Origin: Malaya genurostris
Lineage: Eukaryota; Arthropoda; Insecta; Diptera; Culicidae
Length of the DNA: 64,000 nucleotides
Reading direction: 5' to 3'
NCBI RefSeq assembly: GCF_030247185.1
Contig: NC_080571.1
Span: 161,544,352-161,608,351, forward strand
Numbering within the stretch: the stretch's first letter is position 1; each line of letters opens with the position of its first letter. The position numbers were made by a program, and so were the translations under genes. A model generated the notes under the pieces. It was not told where the DNA came from. It made no database searches and was given only the letters and a program-made list of their open reading frames with translations. Of the stretch, positions 32,661-58,499 are shown piece by piece.

Positions 32661-33850
32661 ATACCCAGCACCGCTGCTGCTAGTGAAAGTAATATGATGT
32701 GACTTTTTTTAATGCTCTATAACTGTTGATCCGAATTGTTTGATATCGTCACGATACTTACGCAGCAGAGAATTATTTTTAAGTGACAAACCATGTCCCA
32801 AACTTTACTGTAAGGACACAAAAAATAATGTGAATTATGTTTTTGTTTGAATAAAATAGTACCGTTTATATAGTTCATAGGCTGATCTCCAGCAGATTTT
32901 CTTTCTCCATACTAAATCTCATACAAACTTCAAACCTCGTGCGCAAAAATACAAATTCTCCGATCCAGCTAAAATTTTGCATGGTACTTCTGGGACACAA
33001 AAGGAAAAAGAAAAGTTTTGTCCCACCCAATACTAATAGAAATTTTTTGTCCCACCCTGATACTCAGCCGACGACAGATTCCCATGCCGCAACAACCAAA
33101 ATTCACTGAAGCCCGCGACGCTACGGACAAGTACTCCAGAAATGTATTGAATACTACGTACGACTGCAGGTTTTTCGTACATTACGCTATTGGTTCAATA
33201 TGGCTCAAGGTAGGTACGCACTCGAGTCGTTCTGAACTTATAAGAGGGCTTGAGCAAGGTGATGGACTCTTGGGTCTTATTCATTAAGAATTCATAAATC
33301 AAGAATCTACGAATTTTTTTTTTAAAATCAGTTGAAAGCGGTAAAGCAGATTAAGGACCAACGAAATTATTCGTTGCGCTAGCAGCATTAGCCATCTCAT
33401 AAATCCATTTATTTCTCAATAATACCAGAATGGCGGTGTACTGTGAGGTAAAAAAACTTCTGGAACAAAAAAAAATTGAACTCTCTGCTAAAGTAACTAT
33501 TGTATTACACCGAATAGCGCTGATTTTAAATTGAAACGCAGCTCTAGTCTCATATCTTTACAGCAACATCCCAATAAAAATGCTTTACGAATCTAATTTG
33601 ACTGGAACAAGAAGAAGCGAGCAAAGTGGAAAAAAAGTAGAAGACAAGACAAGCTGGTAGCGAGCTGCCATGGACTGAGTTATGTGGAGTCGTATGCTTG
33701 AAACAGCAAAGGAAGTTTTGGATAAAAAATAACCCCGACGTTGTTAAAAAATTAGATGTTGATGGGAAAAATATTTGAACTTGCAGATGTTATCTGTAGA
33801 TCGTTATCCAAAAATCAGTTTCCTATTCTTCTATACGTTAAATTTGATAA
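32661..33850 (+). other. Mostly anonymous DNA with an RTE RT scrap
   Basis: Around 33090-33290 a plus-strand frame resembles the RTE RT stretch ending in RGLEQGDGLLGL. The rest (32661-33080 and 33300-33850) has no recognisable gene. Confidence 0.45.
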
Positions 33851-33854
33851 GAAA

Positions 33855-34680
33855 TCATTGCCGGGACCACGACATTATGCGGTGCGAGAAGGCGGAATTT
33901 AATGAGGAACGTTGGCAAGAAGGTGCTCCAGCTAGTCTACAATGGCTAAGTAGCAAGTGTTTAGAATAATATTATGTAGTATATCAAATAAAATTTGAAT
34001 ATCTAACACTTGTAAATTATTTACAGCGAAATCAAAGAGCGTCCATACTCTTTGGGACAGTCTTTACTACACGGATTAGATAAAAAAGAGTAATTGGGAG
34101 TAGAAAAAGATATATTATGAAACTAAAAAGGTGACAGAATGACAAAGTTATATTTAAATCTTTCAAAATCGAAATTCGAATAAACATTTGACATAACATT
34201 ATAACTAGTATTCATATAAAAGGTATAAAACGAGAAACAGCGTTAGCTATTGTGATTAAAAGCTCAGTTCGTGAAACTGTCGATCTAATAATAGCACCCG
34301 CATACTCGTCGATCTACTGAAGGACCGCGGTTCGGCATCGTTGCTCTACAGGAGGTGAGTTGAACAATATTTATGGTGCTAACGTTTAGAGGTGATCACA
34401 CCATCTACCAGAGCTGCGGCAATACCCGCGATCTGGGAACAGCTTTCATCGTGATGGGCAGAAAGGCGTGATCGGTTAGTGGCCGATCGACGAAAGAATG
34501 TGCTGGTTGAGGATCAAAGGCTGTTTCTTCAACTTTAGCATAAAGTGCACAGCCCTCATTCCGGAAGCCTCAATGATGACAAGGATGCATTTTACGCGCA
34601 GCTCAAACGTGAGTACGATTGTTTTCCAAGCCGCGACGTCAAGATCATCATAGGAGATCTAAACGCTTAGGTAGGCCTCG
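33855..34680 (+). repeat. Duplicated segment: Tc1/mariner right end plus RTE endonuclease
   Basis: About 830 bp nearly repeated at 42815-43650. The first part ends with the terminal motif CTTTGGGACAGTCTTTA at 34050-34066. From about 34255 come RTE apurinic-type endonuclease fragments: HTIYQSCGNTRDLGTAFIVM near 34400 and DAFYAQLKREYDCFPS near 34590. The left end of the Tc1/mariner element is absent from this copy. Confidence 0.75.
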
Positions 34681-35886
34681 AGGAGGAGTTCAGACCGACG
34701 ATTGCAAAGTTCAGCGAAAACAGCTGACAAACGAAAACGGTTCGATTTTGCCGCTTACAAGAACATGGCCATTTGTGGCACCTTCCAACATAGGTTATAC
34801 CTGGAGATCACCACAGCAGACGGAATCGCAAATCAACCACGTTCTGATTGATGGAAGGCACTTCACCGGCAGGAATGTTGCGCTAACATCGACTCCGACC
34901 ACTATCTGGTGATGTTGAAACTGCGCCCAAAACTCGCGATTGAAGCAACCGAAACGGCCCTGTGCCGCGGGCCGAAAGGCGCAGGGAGCCTCTTAGCGGA
35001 TGGACGCGAGGTGATTAAAAGGTAAAGTCAGCACTTCGATAAGCACCTGAACTGCGCGGAAAACGTAAAAATTAAATAGGTTTAAGATTACCGAGCAGAC
35101 GACTACGCCACTGCAACAGAAGACGAAAATGATCCAGCTTCCGCCCTGAGGTTAAGGGTGCCAAGATCGAGCTCAAAACCAACAAAGCAGCTGATAAGGA
35201 TGGCATCGCAGCTGAACTTATCAAGATGGGCCCAGAAAAGTTGGCTACGTGTTTGCACCGATTAATAGTCAGGAACTAGGAAACCTGAGGAGTAGAAGAA
35301 AGGGGTTATTTGTCCCATTCACAAGATAGGCGATTATTAGGAATACGAGAGCTTTCGGGCGATCACAATTCTGAATGCCGCCTACAAACTGCTATCAAAG
35401 ACGTCGTCTATCATCTAAAACGAATGGATTCTTGGGAAGCCGTCAAACCGGCTTCATCAATGGCCTCCAAAACTGCCTTTAATACTCGTTCCCAACGCAT
35501 TACCTGTTTATCGACTTCAAGGCATCATACGTTTCAACCGCATAGAGCAATGGAAAATTATAGACGAGAACAGCTTTTCTGGGAAGCTGTCTAGAATGAT
35601 CAAAGCAACGATGGACTTTGCGTAAGTGTTTCGGGCTCAACTGTGCACTATGGTTTTTCGCAAATTTAAGGGGTTGGTGTCCCGCCCTGCGACCCTGTCG
35701 GAAAAAAAATTGTGCAACGGAAAATCAGCGAGAGAATAATACGAATCGAGACCAATGGCAACTACCTCTGCGACGAAAAACTCAGTTTGTGGAACTGCAG
35801 CAGAAGACGAAAATGATCCAGCTTCCGCACTGAGGGAAGTTAAGGATGCCAAGCTCCAGCTCAAAACCAGAGAAGCAGCTGGTAAG
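34681..35886 (+). pseudogene. RTE-type LINE body, degenerate
   Basis: Continuation of the RTE copy through endonuclease and RT. The stretch EDENDPASAL and the AAELIKMGPEKLATCLHR-like stretch near 35210 are recognisable. The frame is broken many times. At 35879-35886 (CTGGTAAG) it is interrupted by a hAT-like end; the sequence resumes at 41676. Confidence 0.75.
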
Positions 35887-36130
35887 TAGAGATGGTCGGG
35901 TATAGAAATTCTTATACCCGAACCCGACCCGTACCCAAGTGATCAGCAAAAAAATTTACCCGTACCCGACCCGTACACGATTAAAAATTAAAAAAATTAG
36001 CCGTACCCGACCCGTACCCAATCAATAATTTAAAAAAATTACCCGTACTCGACCCGTACCCGAAAAAAAATAAAAAAATTTACCCGTACCCGATTGAAAA
36101 TTACCTGTACCCGTACCCGACCCGAATAAG
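35887..36130. repeat. hAT-like left end with CCCGTACCCGA array (copy A)
   Basis: TAGAGATGGTCGGGTA follows the octamer CTGGTAAG; then about 230 bp of imperfect ACCCGTACCCG repeats separated by A/T linkers. Confidence 0.75.
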
Positions 36131-36159
36131 TAGTAAAAATGTTACCAAAATTCATAATA

Positions 36160-36812
36160 TTAAAGTACAATCCTTCCAGGTAATTGTGGAATATAATTTC
36201 ATTCAAATGGCTGCCTCGGCTGGCCTTGCAGTACGCCATACGGTCGGTCCAGCTTTTTAATACATTTTCGATTGTATGCAGCTTTATTTATGGATGCACG
36301 AATGTTATCAAGGCCTGAATTGTCTCTGGCTTGTACACATAACACTTATCTTTCACAACCGCTCAAAGATAGTCTAACGGTGTCAAATCACAGCTCCGAA
36401 GCGGCCAAACGACATCCGAATTTCGACTGATAATTCGATCTTCGAAGACTGTGCACAGATGATTGATCGTAGCGTTGGCTGTGTTGCACAGAGCGCCGTC
36501 TTGTTGGAACCAAAAGGTGTCCAAGTCTTCCTCTTCAAGTAACGAGAAGAACCAATCGCTAATGATGACGCGTTACCGCTCGCCATTGACCGTGGCGGCG
36601 GCTCCTGCCTCATTTTTTAAGAAAAATGGCCCTATGATGCCGCCAGACAAAATCCGCACCAAGCCGTCACTCTCTGAGATCTGATGACGTGAGGGTTTTC
36701 CGTCCCCAGATGCGACAATTTTGCTTATTAACATACCCGCCGAGATGAAAATGTGCCTCATCCGAGAAGATGATTTTTTTGCACACATTCCGCAACATTA
36801 CCATGATTTTGA
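36160..36812 (-). pseudogene. IS630/Tc1-mariner-type transposase relic (copy A)
   Basis: On the minus strand, with stops and shifts, the C-terminal half of a DDE transposase is readable: HFHLGGYVNKQNCRIWG (near 36770), IIGPFFLKNEAGAAATVNGE, FSLLEEEDLDTFWFQQDGA in an adjacent frame, and the C-terminus YCKASRGSHLNEIIF. This arthropod IS630-like family normally has about 350 residues. The N-terminal DNA-binding half is missing. Confidence 0.78.
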
Positions 36813-37457
36813 AAGTAAAACTGCACTATTTTCACGCGGTTTTCAAGCGGAAGGATACAACTAAGTTTCTGTCAAATCAGAAGTGACATTGAGGTTACCT
36901 ATGTCGAAATAACCGCTAGTTCAAAAATAAATGTTAGATGGCGGACCCTGTAGATTTTCAATGTCTTTGGTACTTTATACTCATTTACAAATGTCAACAA
37001 AAGGGAGTAATATCAACTCAAATTTTTCGAGAAGCATATTTACCCAAAATGTCGTAATACCCGTTGTATTCAATTTTGGGTAGGTATGGTTTTTACGAAA
37101 CAGTGCGACTTTCGATCCAATTCTTCAGAACCACAAGTAAGCGTGTTCATTATCTTGACACACAAATAAAAATTCACATTCCAATCACTTGAAAAATCAC
37201 GTAAAATAGTTCCAAATGTCAAATTGAATATTATACGTGACGAAAATGAATGTTATGCGAACATCCCCTAAAATGAATAGTGTGTTATCAGTTCGTTTAC
37301 GTGAATTGACCAAAGAATCAAACAATGTACGTGTATTCCCGGTGTAAAAAATTCAATTTTGAACATGGTGAACAGTGAGTCCTTCAAGTGTAAGTAGTTT
37401 GAACATTCGTAGGAAATTTTTTTGGTTACAATGTTTTACTACAAAGCAAAATGAAAT

Positions 37458-39709
37458 GCTATCAAAGACGTCGTCTATCATCTAAAACGAATGGATTCTA
37501 GGGAAGCCGTCAAACCGGCTTCATCAATGGCATCCAAAACTGCCTTTAATACTCGTTCCCAACGCATTACCTGTTTATCGACTTCAAGGCATCATACGTT
37601 TCAACCGCATAGAGCAATGGAAAATTATAGACGAGAACAGCTTTCCTGGGAAGCTGTCTAGAATGATCAAAGCAACGATGGACTCTGCGTAAATGTTTCG
37701 GGCTCAACTGTGCACTATGGTCCTTCGCAAATTTAAGAGGTTGGTGTCCCGCCCTGCGACCCTGTCGGAAAAAAAATTGTGCAACGGAAAATCAGCGAGA
37801 ATAATACGAATCGAGACCAATGGCAACTACCTCTGCGACGAAAAACTCAGTTTGTGGAACTGCAGCAGAAAACGAAAATGATCCAGCTTCCGCACTGAGG
37901 GAAGTTAAGGATGCCAAGCTCCAGCTCAAAACCAGAGAAGCAGCTGGTAAGTAGAGATGGTCGGGTATAGCAATTCTTGTACCCGAACCCAACCCGTACC
38001 CGAGTGATCAGCAACAAAATTTACCCGTACCCGACCCGTACCCGATTAAAAATTAAAAAAATTACCCGTACCCGACCCGTACCCGATCAATAATTTACAA
38101 AAATTACCCGTACCCGACCCGTACCCGAAAAAAAATAAAAAATTTTACCCGTACCCGACCCGTACCCGATTGAAAATTACCTGTACCCGTACCCGACCCG
38201 AATAAGTAGTAAAAATGTTACCAAAATTCAGTATGGAAAAAATAGTGTTTTAGATATCGAGCCGTATCAGGCTCTAGTTGGTAAGAAAAATACATTAAAA
38301 TACTTGTTTACATTTAAACATATAAATACACTGTGAAGTAACTTTTTTTTTAAACAAGCAAAAAAAAAAAACAAACGGTTCATCCGAATTCAAAATATAT
38401 TTTTTAATATTAAAGTACAATCCTTCCAGGTAATTGTGGAATATAATTTCATTCAAATGGCTGCCTCGGCTGGCCTTGCAGTACGCCATACGGTCGGTCC
38501 AGCTTTTTAATACATTTTCGATTGTATGCAGCTTTATTTCAGCTATGGATGCACGAATGTTATCAAGGCTTGAATTGTCTCTGGCTTGTACACATAACAC
38601 TTATCTTTCACAACCGCTCAAAGATAGTCTAACGGTGTCAAATCACAGCTCCGAAGCGGCCAAACGACATCCGAATTTCGACTGATAATTCGATCTTCGA
38701 AGACTGTGCACAGATGATCGATCGTAGCGTTGGCTGTGTTGCACGGAGCGCCGTCTTGTTGGAACCAAAAGGTGTCCAAGTCTTCCTCTTCAAGTAACGA
38801 GAAGAACCAATCGCTAATTATGACGCGTTACCGCTCGCCATTGACCGTGGCGGCGGCTCCTGCCTCATTTTTTAAGAAAAATGGCCCAATGATGCCGCCA
38901 GACAAAATCCGCACCAAACCGTCACTCTCTGAGATCTGATGACGTGAGGGTTTTCCGTCCCCAGATGCGACAATTTTGCTTATTAACATACCCGCCGAGA
39001 TGAAAATGTGCCTCATCCGAGAAGATGATTTTTTTGCACACATTCCGCAACATTACCATGATTTTGAAAGTAAAACTGCACTATTTTCACGCGGTTTTCA
39101 AGCGGAAGGATACAACTAAGTTTCTGTCAAATTAGAAGTGACATTGAGGTTACCAATGTCGAAATAACCGCTAGTTCAAAAATAAATGTTAGATGGCGGA
39201 CCCTGTAGATTTTCAATGTCTTTGGTACTTTATACTCATTTACAAATGTCAACAAAAGGGAGTAATATCAACTCAAATTTTTCGAGAAGCATATTTACCC
39301 AAAATGTCGTAATACCCGTTGTATTCAATTTTGGGTAGGTATGGTTTTTACGAAACAGTGCGACTTTTGATCCAATTCTTTAGAACCACAAGTAAGCGTG
39401 CTCATTATCTTGACACACAAATAAAAATTCACATTCCAATCACTTGAAAAATCACGTAAAATAGTTCCAAATGTAAAATTGAATATTATACGTGACGAAA
39501 ATGAATGTTATGCGAACATCCCCTAAAATGAATAGTGTGTTATCAGTTCGTTTACGTGAATTGACCAAAGAATCAAACAGGGTACGTGTATTCCCGGTGT
39601 GAAAAATTCAATTTTGAACATGGTGAACAGTGAGTCCTTCAAGTGTAAGTAGTTTGAACATTCGTAGGAATTTTTTTTGGTTACAATGTTTTACTACAAA
39701 GCAAAATGA
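37458..39709. repeat. 2.25-kb tandem duplication, copy B
   Basis: Same order as copy A, plus about 175 bp of extra sequence at roughly 38232-38405 between the CCCGTA array and the transposase relic. It ends at CAAAGCAAAATGAATT. Confidence 0.88.
38408..39065 (-). pseudogene. IS630/Tc1-mariner-type transposase relic (copy B)
   Basis: Duplicate of 36160-36812 with the same stops and motifs. One segment near 38600-38440 is slightly better preserved (IRASIAEIKLHTIENVLKSW, then DRMAYCKASRGSHL). Inactive. Confidence 0.78.
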
Positions 39710-40193
39710 ATTATGATTTTGATTTAAATTAATCTGTAAACTATGCCCGTTTTGTAAGCCCTACAAACCCACACCCACGATGTTATAGGTAGCTGGTGGT
39801 TTTTACAGCTATTGAACCGGTGGAACCCTCAACGAGTGAACACGGTGAAAATTTGAGTATTTCGCGTGAAAAGATTTTCACCCTTACTTTTGCGACTCCA
39901 CGTTGTCACGCATCGAGATTTTCACTTGTAGTCCGGTGAAAAGAAACAAAAATTAACGAGCAATGTAGCCCAACTTGCTGTGCCATCAATCGGTGTCATT
40001 TCAAGTGAGGTGACACCACCCAGAAGTGCAGAATAAGAAGAACTTCTATGCAGATTTTCTAAAATAAATGTTCATGTTTTTATGGTAAGAATCCTAATGA
40101 TTTTTATGAAAATTTTGAAAATCTCCAACCAATATTTAAAATAGTAGTTTTCTGGTATCTGAATGTGATATGAGTACTACACTACATTTTATA
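39710..40193. other. Anonymous DNA, no gene seen
   Basis: Contains several GTGAAAA/TTTTCAC motifs in both orientations (39840-39950). No coding evidence. Confidence 0.4.
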
Positions 40194-40298
40194 TACTGCC
40201 CATTTTTGCATATCAGTCCCATATGGGAAATCGGCATGTTGAGAAAAAGACGATCAAAAGTTTATTTCCGAATTTTTTTATTTATTGTGCTCCCTAAT

Positions 40299-40510
40299 GC
40301 TGGTCCCGGGTTGGCGGTTCAATGCATAGGACGCTGGTCTTACAAGCCAGCTGTCGTATGTTCGAGCCCCGACCTGGAAGGATTCTTAGTGTCAGTAGGA
40401 TCCATAGTACTAGACATGCAATGATTCTGTACGCTAAGAGTCGGCTGCGAAGTCTGTTGAAACAGAAAGGTCATATTCCACGAAAGGAATGTAATGCCAA
40501 GACTTTGCTT
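40299..40510 (+). mobile_element. tRNA-Val-like SINE with 11-bp target duplication
   Basis: A 212-bp insertion flanked by TGCTCCCTAAT (40288-40298 and 40511-40521). The 5' part is tRNA-like: an A-box-like GGTTCAATGCATAGG, an anticodon arm CTGGTCTTACAAGCCAG with TAC (Val) in the loop, and a B box GTTCGAGCCCC. A non-tRNA tail follows. Pol III transcription would start at the left end. The intact duplication argues for a fairly recent insertion. Confidence 0.85.
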
Positions 40511-40620
40511 TGCTCCCTAATACTAAATCTTGGGATTATTACATGAAATATCGGTAATACACCTTTGCTGTTCCAATATTGCAACAAATAAATTTATTCA
40601 AATTATGCACTGAATGGGAC

Positions 40621-41032
40621 TGATATGCGGGTACTTTAGCATATGGGACACAGAAATGAGTTGATATGTTTTTATATTTTACTGAACAAACCCTCAACTT
40701 TCATTGCAATTTCTGAGAGTATATCGAGGAAAGACTCCATTCCTCAAGCTAACTCAGCTGAAATGCGGGTACTTTAGCATATGGGACACATAAATGAGTT
40801 GATATGTTTTTATATTTTACTGAACAAACCCTCAACTTTCATTGCAATTTCTTAGAGTATATCGAGGAAAGACTCCATTCCTCAAGCTAACTCAGCTGAT
40901 ATGCGGGTACTTTAGCATATGGGACACAGAAATGAGTTGATATGTTTTTATATTTTACTGAACAAACCCTCAACTTTCATTGCAATTTCTGAGAGTATAT
41001 CGAGGAAAGACTCCATTCCTCAAGCTAACTCA
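40621..41032. repeat. 138-bp tandem triplication
   Basis: Copies start at 40621, 40759 and 40897 (TGATATGCGGGTACTTTAGC), differing at only a few bases. Each includes a GCATATGGGACAC motif related to the element's terminal repeat. Confidence 0.92.
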
Positions 41033-41080
41033 AAATTGACGAAAATCGATATGAGACTGATATGCAAGTATGGGCAGTAT

Positions 41081-41456
41081 ATGAATCAAATAATTTTTAC
41101 TGAATCCAGTAAAATTTAATGCAATCGCATTAAACAGCTTTAGAATGGCAGTCCATTAGAACCTACGTGAAAAGTAGATTCCGATCGCAACATCATAGAG
41201 CTAAGGCAGTGTGTCTTATTAAATATGTTATAAACAAAGTAGAGCGGGAAATATTCACATAACTTTTCACGTAACTATGATTGATCTTTTTTTTAAATGA
41301 AGAAAAAAATGTTTTTTTTTCTGGAAAAAGATGCCAGTTGACAGGTCTAGTCCTAGGCGCGAATGTCAAAACCCCTTGAATCAAATTGATTATTTTTCGG
41401 AAGAACTGTTTTGCAATGAAAAAATCTCGTCAACGTGTAAACATATTTATGTGAAG
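41081..41456. other. Anonymous DNA, no gene seen
   Basis: A/T-rich, no recognisable feature. Confidence 0.4.
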
Positions 41457-41675
41457 TACAAATGGTCGGGTAATTGATCCGAAAAAAAAATTACCCGTAC
41501 CCGAGTGAGCGGTAAATTTTTTTACCCGTACCCGAACCGTACCCGAGTGAACAGTAAAATTTTTTACTCGTACCCGATCGAAAATAAAAATTTTTACCCG
41601 TACCCGACCAAAAACCCGTCGGGTACGGGTACGGGTCGGGTTTCGGGTAAAATACCCGATACCCGACCATCTCTA

Positions 41676-41840
41676 CTGGTAAGGATGACATCGCTGAATT
41701 CATCAAGATTGGCTCAGTTCGTGGAACTGCAGCTGAAGACGAAAATGATCCAGCTTCCGCACTGAGGGAAGTGAAGTTCCAGCTCAAAACCAGTAAAGCA
41801 GCTGGTAAGGGTGGCATCGCTGTTGAACTCATCAAGATCG
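41676..41840 (+). pseudogene. RTE LINE, continuation after the hAT-like element
   Basis: Resumes the reading AAGKDDIAEFIKIG across the octamer CTGGTAAG. It then repeats the stretch GTAAEDENDPASALREVK and KAAGKGGIAVELIKI, so a small internal duplication of the RTE sequence has also occurred. Confidence 0.65.
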
Positions 41841-42505
41841 CTAGGATCCTGACCTCTTTGTTGACAACACACACACGAACATGCCTTAAAAATGCACATG
41901 TGTCAAAATGAAAAATACTTTTTTTATGAGTTATCAATTGTCAATCTTACTGTAACAGCGAGTTGTAAGTTTAGGTAAAAAACTACATTAGTGAAAAACT
42001 AATGTAGTTTTTTACCTCATAAAAACTGGTAGACGAAATTTCACCGCACGCCAAACCGTTCTTGATAGACCTAGGAAATATTTTTAAGGACAAGTGGATC
42101 GTGGTGAATTCCTAATAAGTTTGTAACCAATGCCGACCTTACCGTTTATTTTGAAACGAGAAAATAACATTTAATTTCAAATTCCACTATAGTTGTTGAT
42201 TGCAGTTTAATAAATATATTTTTGACAGTGATTGTATTTCACAAGGTAACATTTGTTATTCAAATAACGTTCTTGAAACCCTAAAATTTGCAACCAAAGA
42301 TTTCGAAAAAAAATCTTTTGCACATTTTGTTTGATTTAGTTAATCATTATTCAAAATATTGTGTGAAAATATAAAAATTTTTAAACCTGCATTAAACTGA
42401 GTTTGATAGGCAGTTTCTGACGTTCTTCTTCGGAAGCTGATTTTTGATTGATCTAAATTTCATTGGCCATCGGTTATGCGAATATCTCAGAATTGTAAAT
42501 ACCTA
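41841..42505. other. Anonymous DNA with a 20-bp hairpin
   Basis: A perfect hairpin, arms 41973-41992 and 41998-42017 with loop GAAAA, is built on AGGTAAAAAACTACATTAGT. The start (41850-41875) resembles the CTCTTTGTTGACAACACAC motif of the array beyond 43.7 kb. No gene is seen. Confidence 0.5.
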
Positions 42506-43021
42506 AAGACTGTCCCAGAAAGTATAACCGCTGCCATTTCGCAATGGTTCATTTCTGTCAATTTTCTTGGCTGCGTCCTGTTGTTTACACTCTTTTCTAA
42601 CCATTTGTTCAGTTGTTTATTGGTTTTCATTAGTTTGTTACGAAATGCGTGGAATTTAAGCAGAACAACGTTGAAAAATTGTCTACACAGATCGTGGACT
42701 GTCACTGAGAAAGATAGCAAAAATGGAAGGAGTAAGTGCGAAATGCAATCAGGAAGTTCGGTGAGGATAACACCTTTGAGGACGAACCGAAAAAGGGGTT
42801 GAAAAAATGGTTCATTGCCGGGACCACGACATTATACGGTGCGAGAAGGCGGAATTTAATGAGGAACGTTGGCAAGAAGGTGCTCCAGCTAGTCTACAAT
42901 AGCTAAGTAGCAAATGTTTAGAATAATATTATGTAGTATATCAAATAAAATTTGAATATCTAACACTTGTAAATTATTTACAGCGAAATCAAAGAGCGTC
43001 CATACTCTTTGGGACAGTCTT
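42506..43021 (+). mobile_element. 516-bp Tc1/mariner-type deletion derivative
   Basis: Bounded by TA on both sides. Terminal repeats: AAGACTGTCCCAGAAAGTAT at the left, and the complement of AAGACTGTCCCAAAGAGTAT at the right. It keeps a transposase start near 42723 (MEGVSAKCNQEVR) with frameshifts, and a short C-terminal scrap; the centre is missing. It is non-autonomous. The right half recurs at 33855-34066. Confidence 0.75.
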
Positions 43022-43214
43022 TACTACACGGATTAGATAAAAAAGAGTAATTGTGAGTAAAAAAAAATTATATTATGAAACTAAAAAATTGACAGAATGA
43101 CAAATTTATATTTAAATCTTTTAAAATCGAAATTCGAATAAACATTTGACATAACATTGTAACTAGTATTCATATAAAATGTATAAAACGAGAAACAGCG
43201 TTAGCTATTGTGAT

Positions 43215-43660
43215 TAAAAGCTCAGTTCGTGAAACTTCCGATCTAATAATAGGGTGCACCCGCATACTCGTCGATCTACTGAAGGACCGCGGTTCGGCAT
43301 CGTTGCTTTACAGGAGGTGAGTTGAACAATATTTATGGTGCGAACGTTTAGAGGTGATCACACCATCTACCAGAGCTGCGGCAATACCCGCGATCTGGGA
43401 ACAGCTTTCATCGTGATGGGCAGAAAGGCGTGATCGGTTAGTGGCCGATCGACGAAAGAATGTGCTGGTTGAGGATCAAAGGCTGTTTCTTCATGTTTAA
43501 CATAATCAACGTGCACAGCCCTCATTCCGGAAGCCTCAATGATGACAAGGATGCATTTTACGCGCAGCTCAAACGTGAGTACGATTGTTTCCCAAGCCAC
43601 GACGTCAAGATCATCGTAGGAGATCTAAACGCTCAGGTAGGCTTCGAGGAGGAGACATTC
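43215..43660 (+). pseudogene. RTE-type LINE endonuclease fragment
   Basis: Frames around 43350-43660 give HTIYQSCGNTRDLGTAFIVM, then IINVHSPHSGSLNDDKDAFY and HDVKIIVGDLNAQVGFEEE, matching the apurinic-type endonuclease of RTE LINEs. It ends abruptly where the large tandem array starts. Confidence 0.78.
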
Positions 43661-43664
43661 TTAT

Positions 43665-57725
<14,061 letters not shown>

Positions 57726-58347
57726 AGTCGGGTCTAGCTAAAAAGTAAGATTTGACTTTTCAATTGGATCTTTGATTGGTTTAGCCACCTGCGAGGAAAA
57801 TAAGTTACAATTTTGTTCCGCATATCAACTTGTAGTTTCGGAACCTGAAGTCGGACCCAAACGTAATTCAGGAATTTTGTTTGGGAGCATACGACTTTTC
57901 ATATGAATCTGGATGTGTAAAAATCGGTTGAGTGATCTCCGAGAAAATTGAGTGATATTATTTGTCACACACGCATTTGCTGATCTCGACGAATTGGGTG
58001 TTATGTTCTTCTAGCATTTATTGCTGTAAGAAGTTTAAATCAATATAATCATAGTATTTCATTCAACTCGAAAATGTTGCCATCATCTGGTTCACATATG
58101 TCATATTCGAACGATTATGTTACCAAAAATTATCCATGCTTTAGCATGATTTTAATCGGTCCATTGCTGCGGCATTGCTTTGTCATACAGCACTCAAAAC
58201 TCCTACTGCTTTAATAAAGGAAAAAGTCGCTCACACAAAAATATCGATATTCCCGTTAAAAATGGATAAATTTTAAGAATCTATTACTATTAATTATTAT
58301 TACTTAGATTGCCGTGCGGAATCTAAGTCTAAAATAATATTTTGTTT

Positions 58348-58499
58348 TTTTTTTGTTTCGATTATAGAGGTTTTAACCTTAAGGGCATTCGCCTCTTCGG
58401 GCCAGAAAAACTTTCTGACCCTATGTGCGGGGTTGGGAATCGAACCCAGGTGGGCTGCGTAAAAGGCATCGACTTACCCATTACGCTACACCCGTCCCC
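58348..58499 (-). mobile_element. tRNA-Lys-like SINE in array unit 4
   Basis: In the minus direction the tRNA-like head has an A box (TAGCGTAATGGG), an anticodon-type arm TGC-CTTTTAC-GCA (TTT, Lys) and a perfect B box (GGTTCGATTCC); the T-rich plus-strand left edge is the A tail. It is flanked by TAATATTTTGTTT (58335-58347) and TAATATTTTATTT (58500-58512). Array unit 1 at 44191-44204 keeps the empty site. Confidence 0.85.

Larger units (their letters stand above)
35391..37457. repeat. 2.1-kb tandem duplication, copy A
   Basis: Starts GCTATCAAAGACGTCGTC and is repeated from 37458. It contains RTE debris, the hAT-like left end with CCCGTA repeats, the transposase relic and about 500 bp of anonymous DNA (36960-37457). 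Divergence from copy B is low. Confidence 0.88.
40194..41078. mobile_element. ~885-bp TIR element with internal 138-bp triplication
   Basis: Ends are imperfect inverted repeats of about 30 bp: TATACTGCCCAT...GCATATCAGTC at the left, and its complement GACTGATATGC...ATGGGCAGTATA at the right. TA/TATA borders suggest Tc1/mariner-type insertion. It is non-coding and hosts a SINE and a 138-bp triplication. Confidence 0.7.
37952..41675. mobile_element. hAT-like element or composite with CCCGTA ends
   Basis: The left terminus TAGAGATGGTCGGGTA (37952) and the right terminus TACCCGACCATCTCTA (ending 41675) are inverted repeats flanked by the same octamer, CTGGTAAG (37944-37951 and 41676-41683). Eight-base duplications and TAGAGATG ends are hAT features. 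Both subterminal regions carry CCCGTACCCGA arrays (37970-38205 and 41490-41660), which could be transposase-binding repeats. The interior holds the transposase relic, anonymous DNA, the TIR element at 40194 and more unknown DNA. It may be a short MITE filled by later insertions: a degenerate internal terminus (TACAAATGGTCGGGTA) lies at about 41457. Confidence 0.7.

Noticed and set aside
58348..58499. Genuine tRNA gene
   Set aside because: The tRNA-like part has A and B boxes but is followed by a SINE body, an A-rich tail and target duplications. The acceptor stem does not close as in a functional tRNA. The same reasoning applies to 40299-40510.
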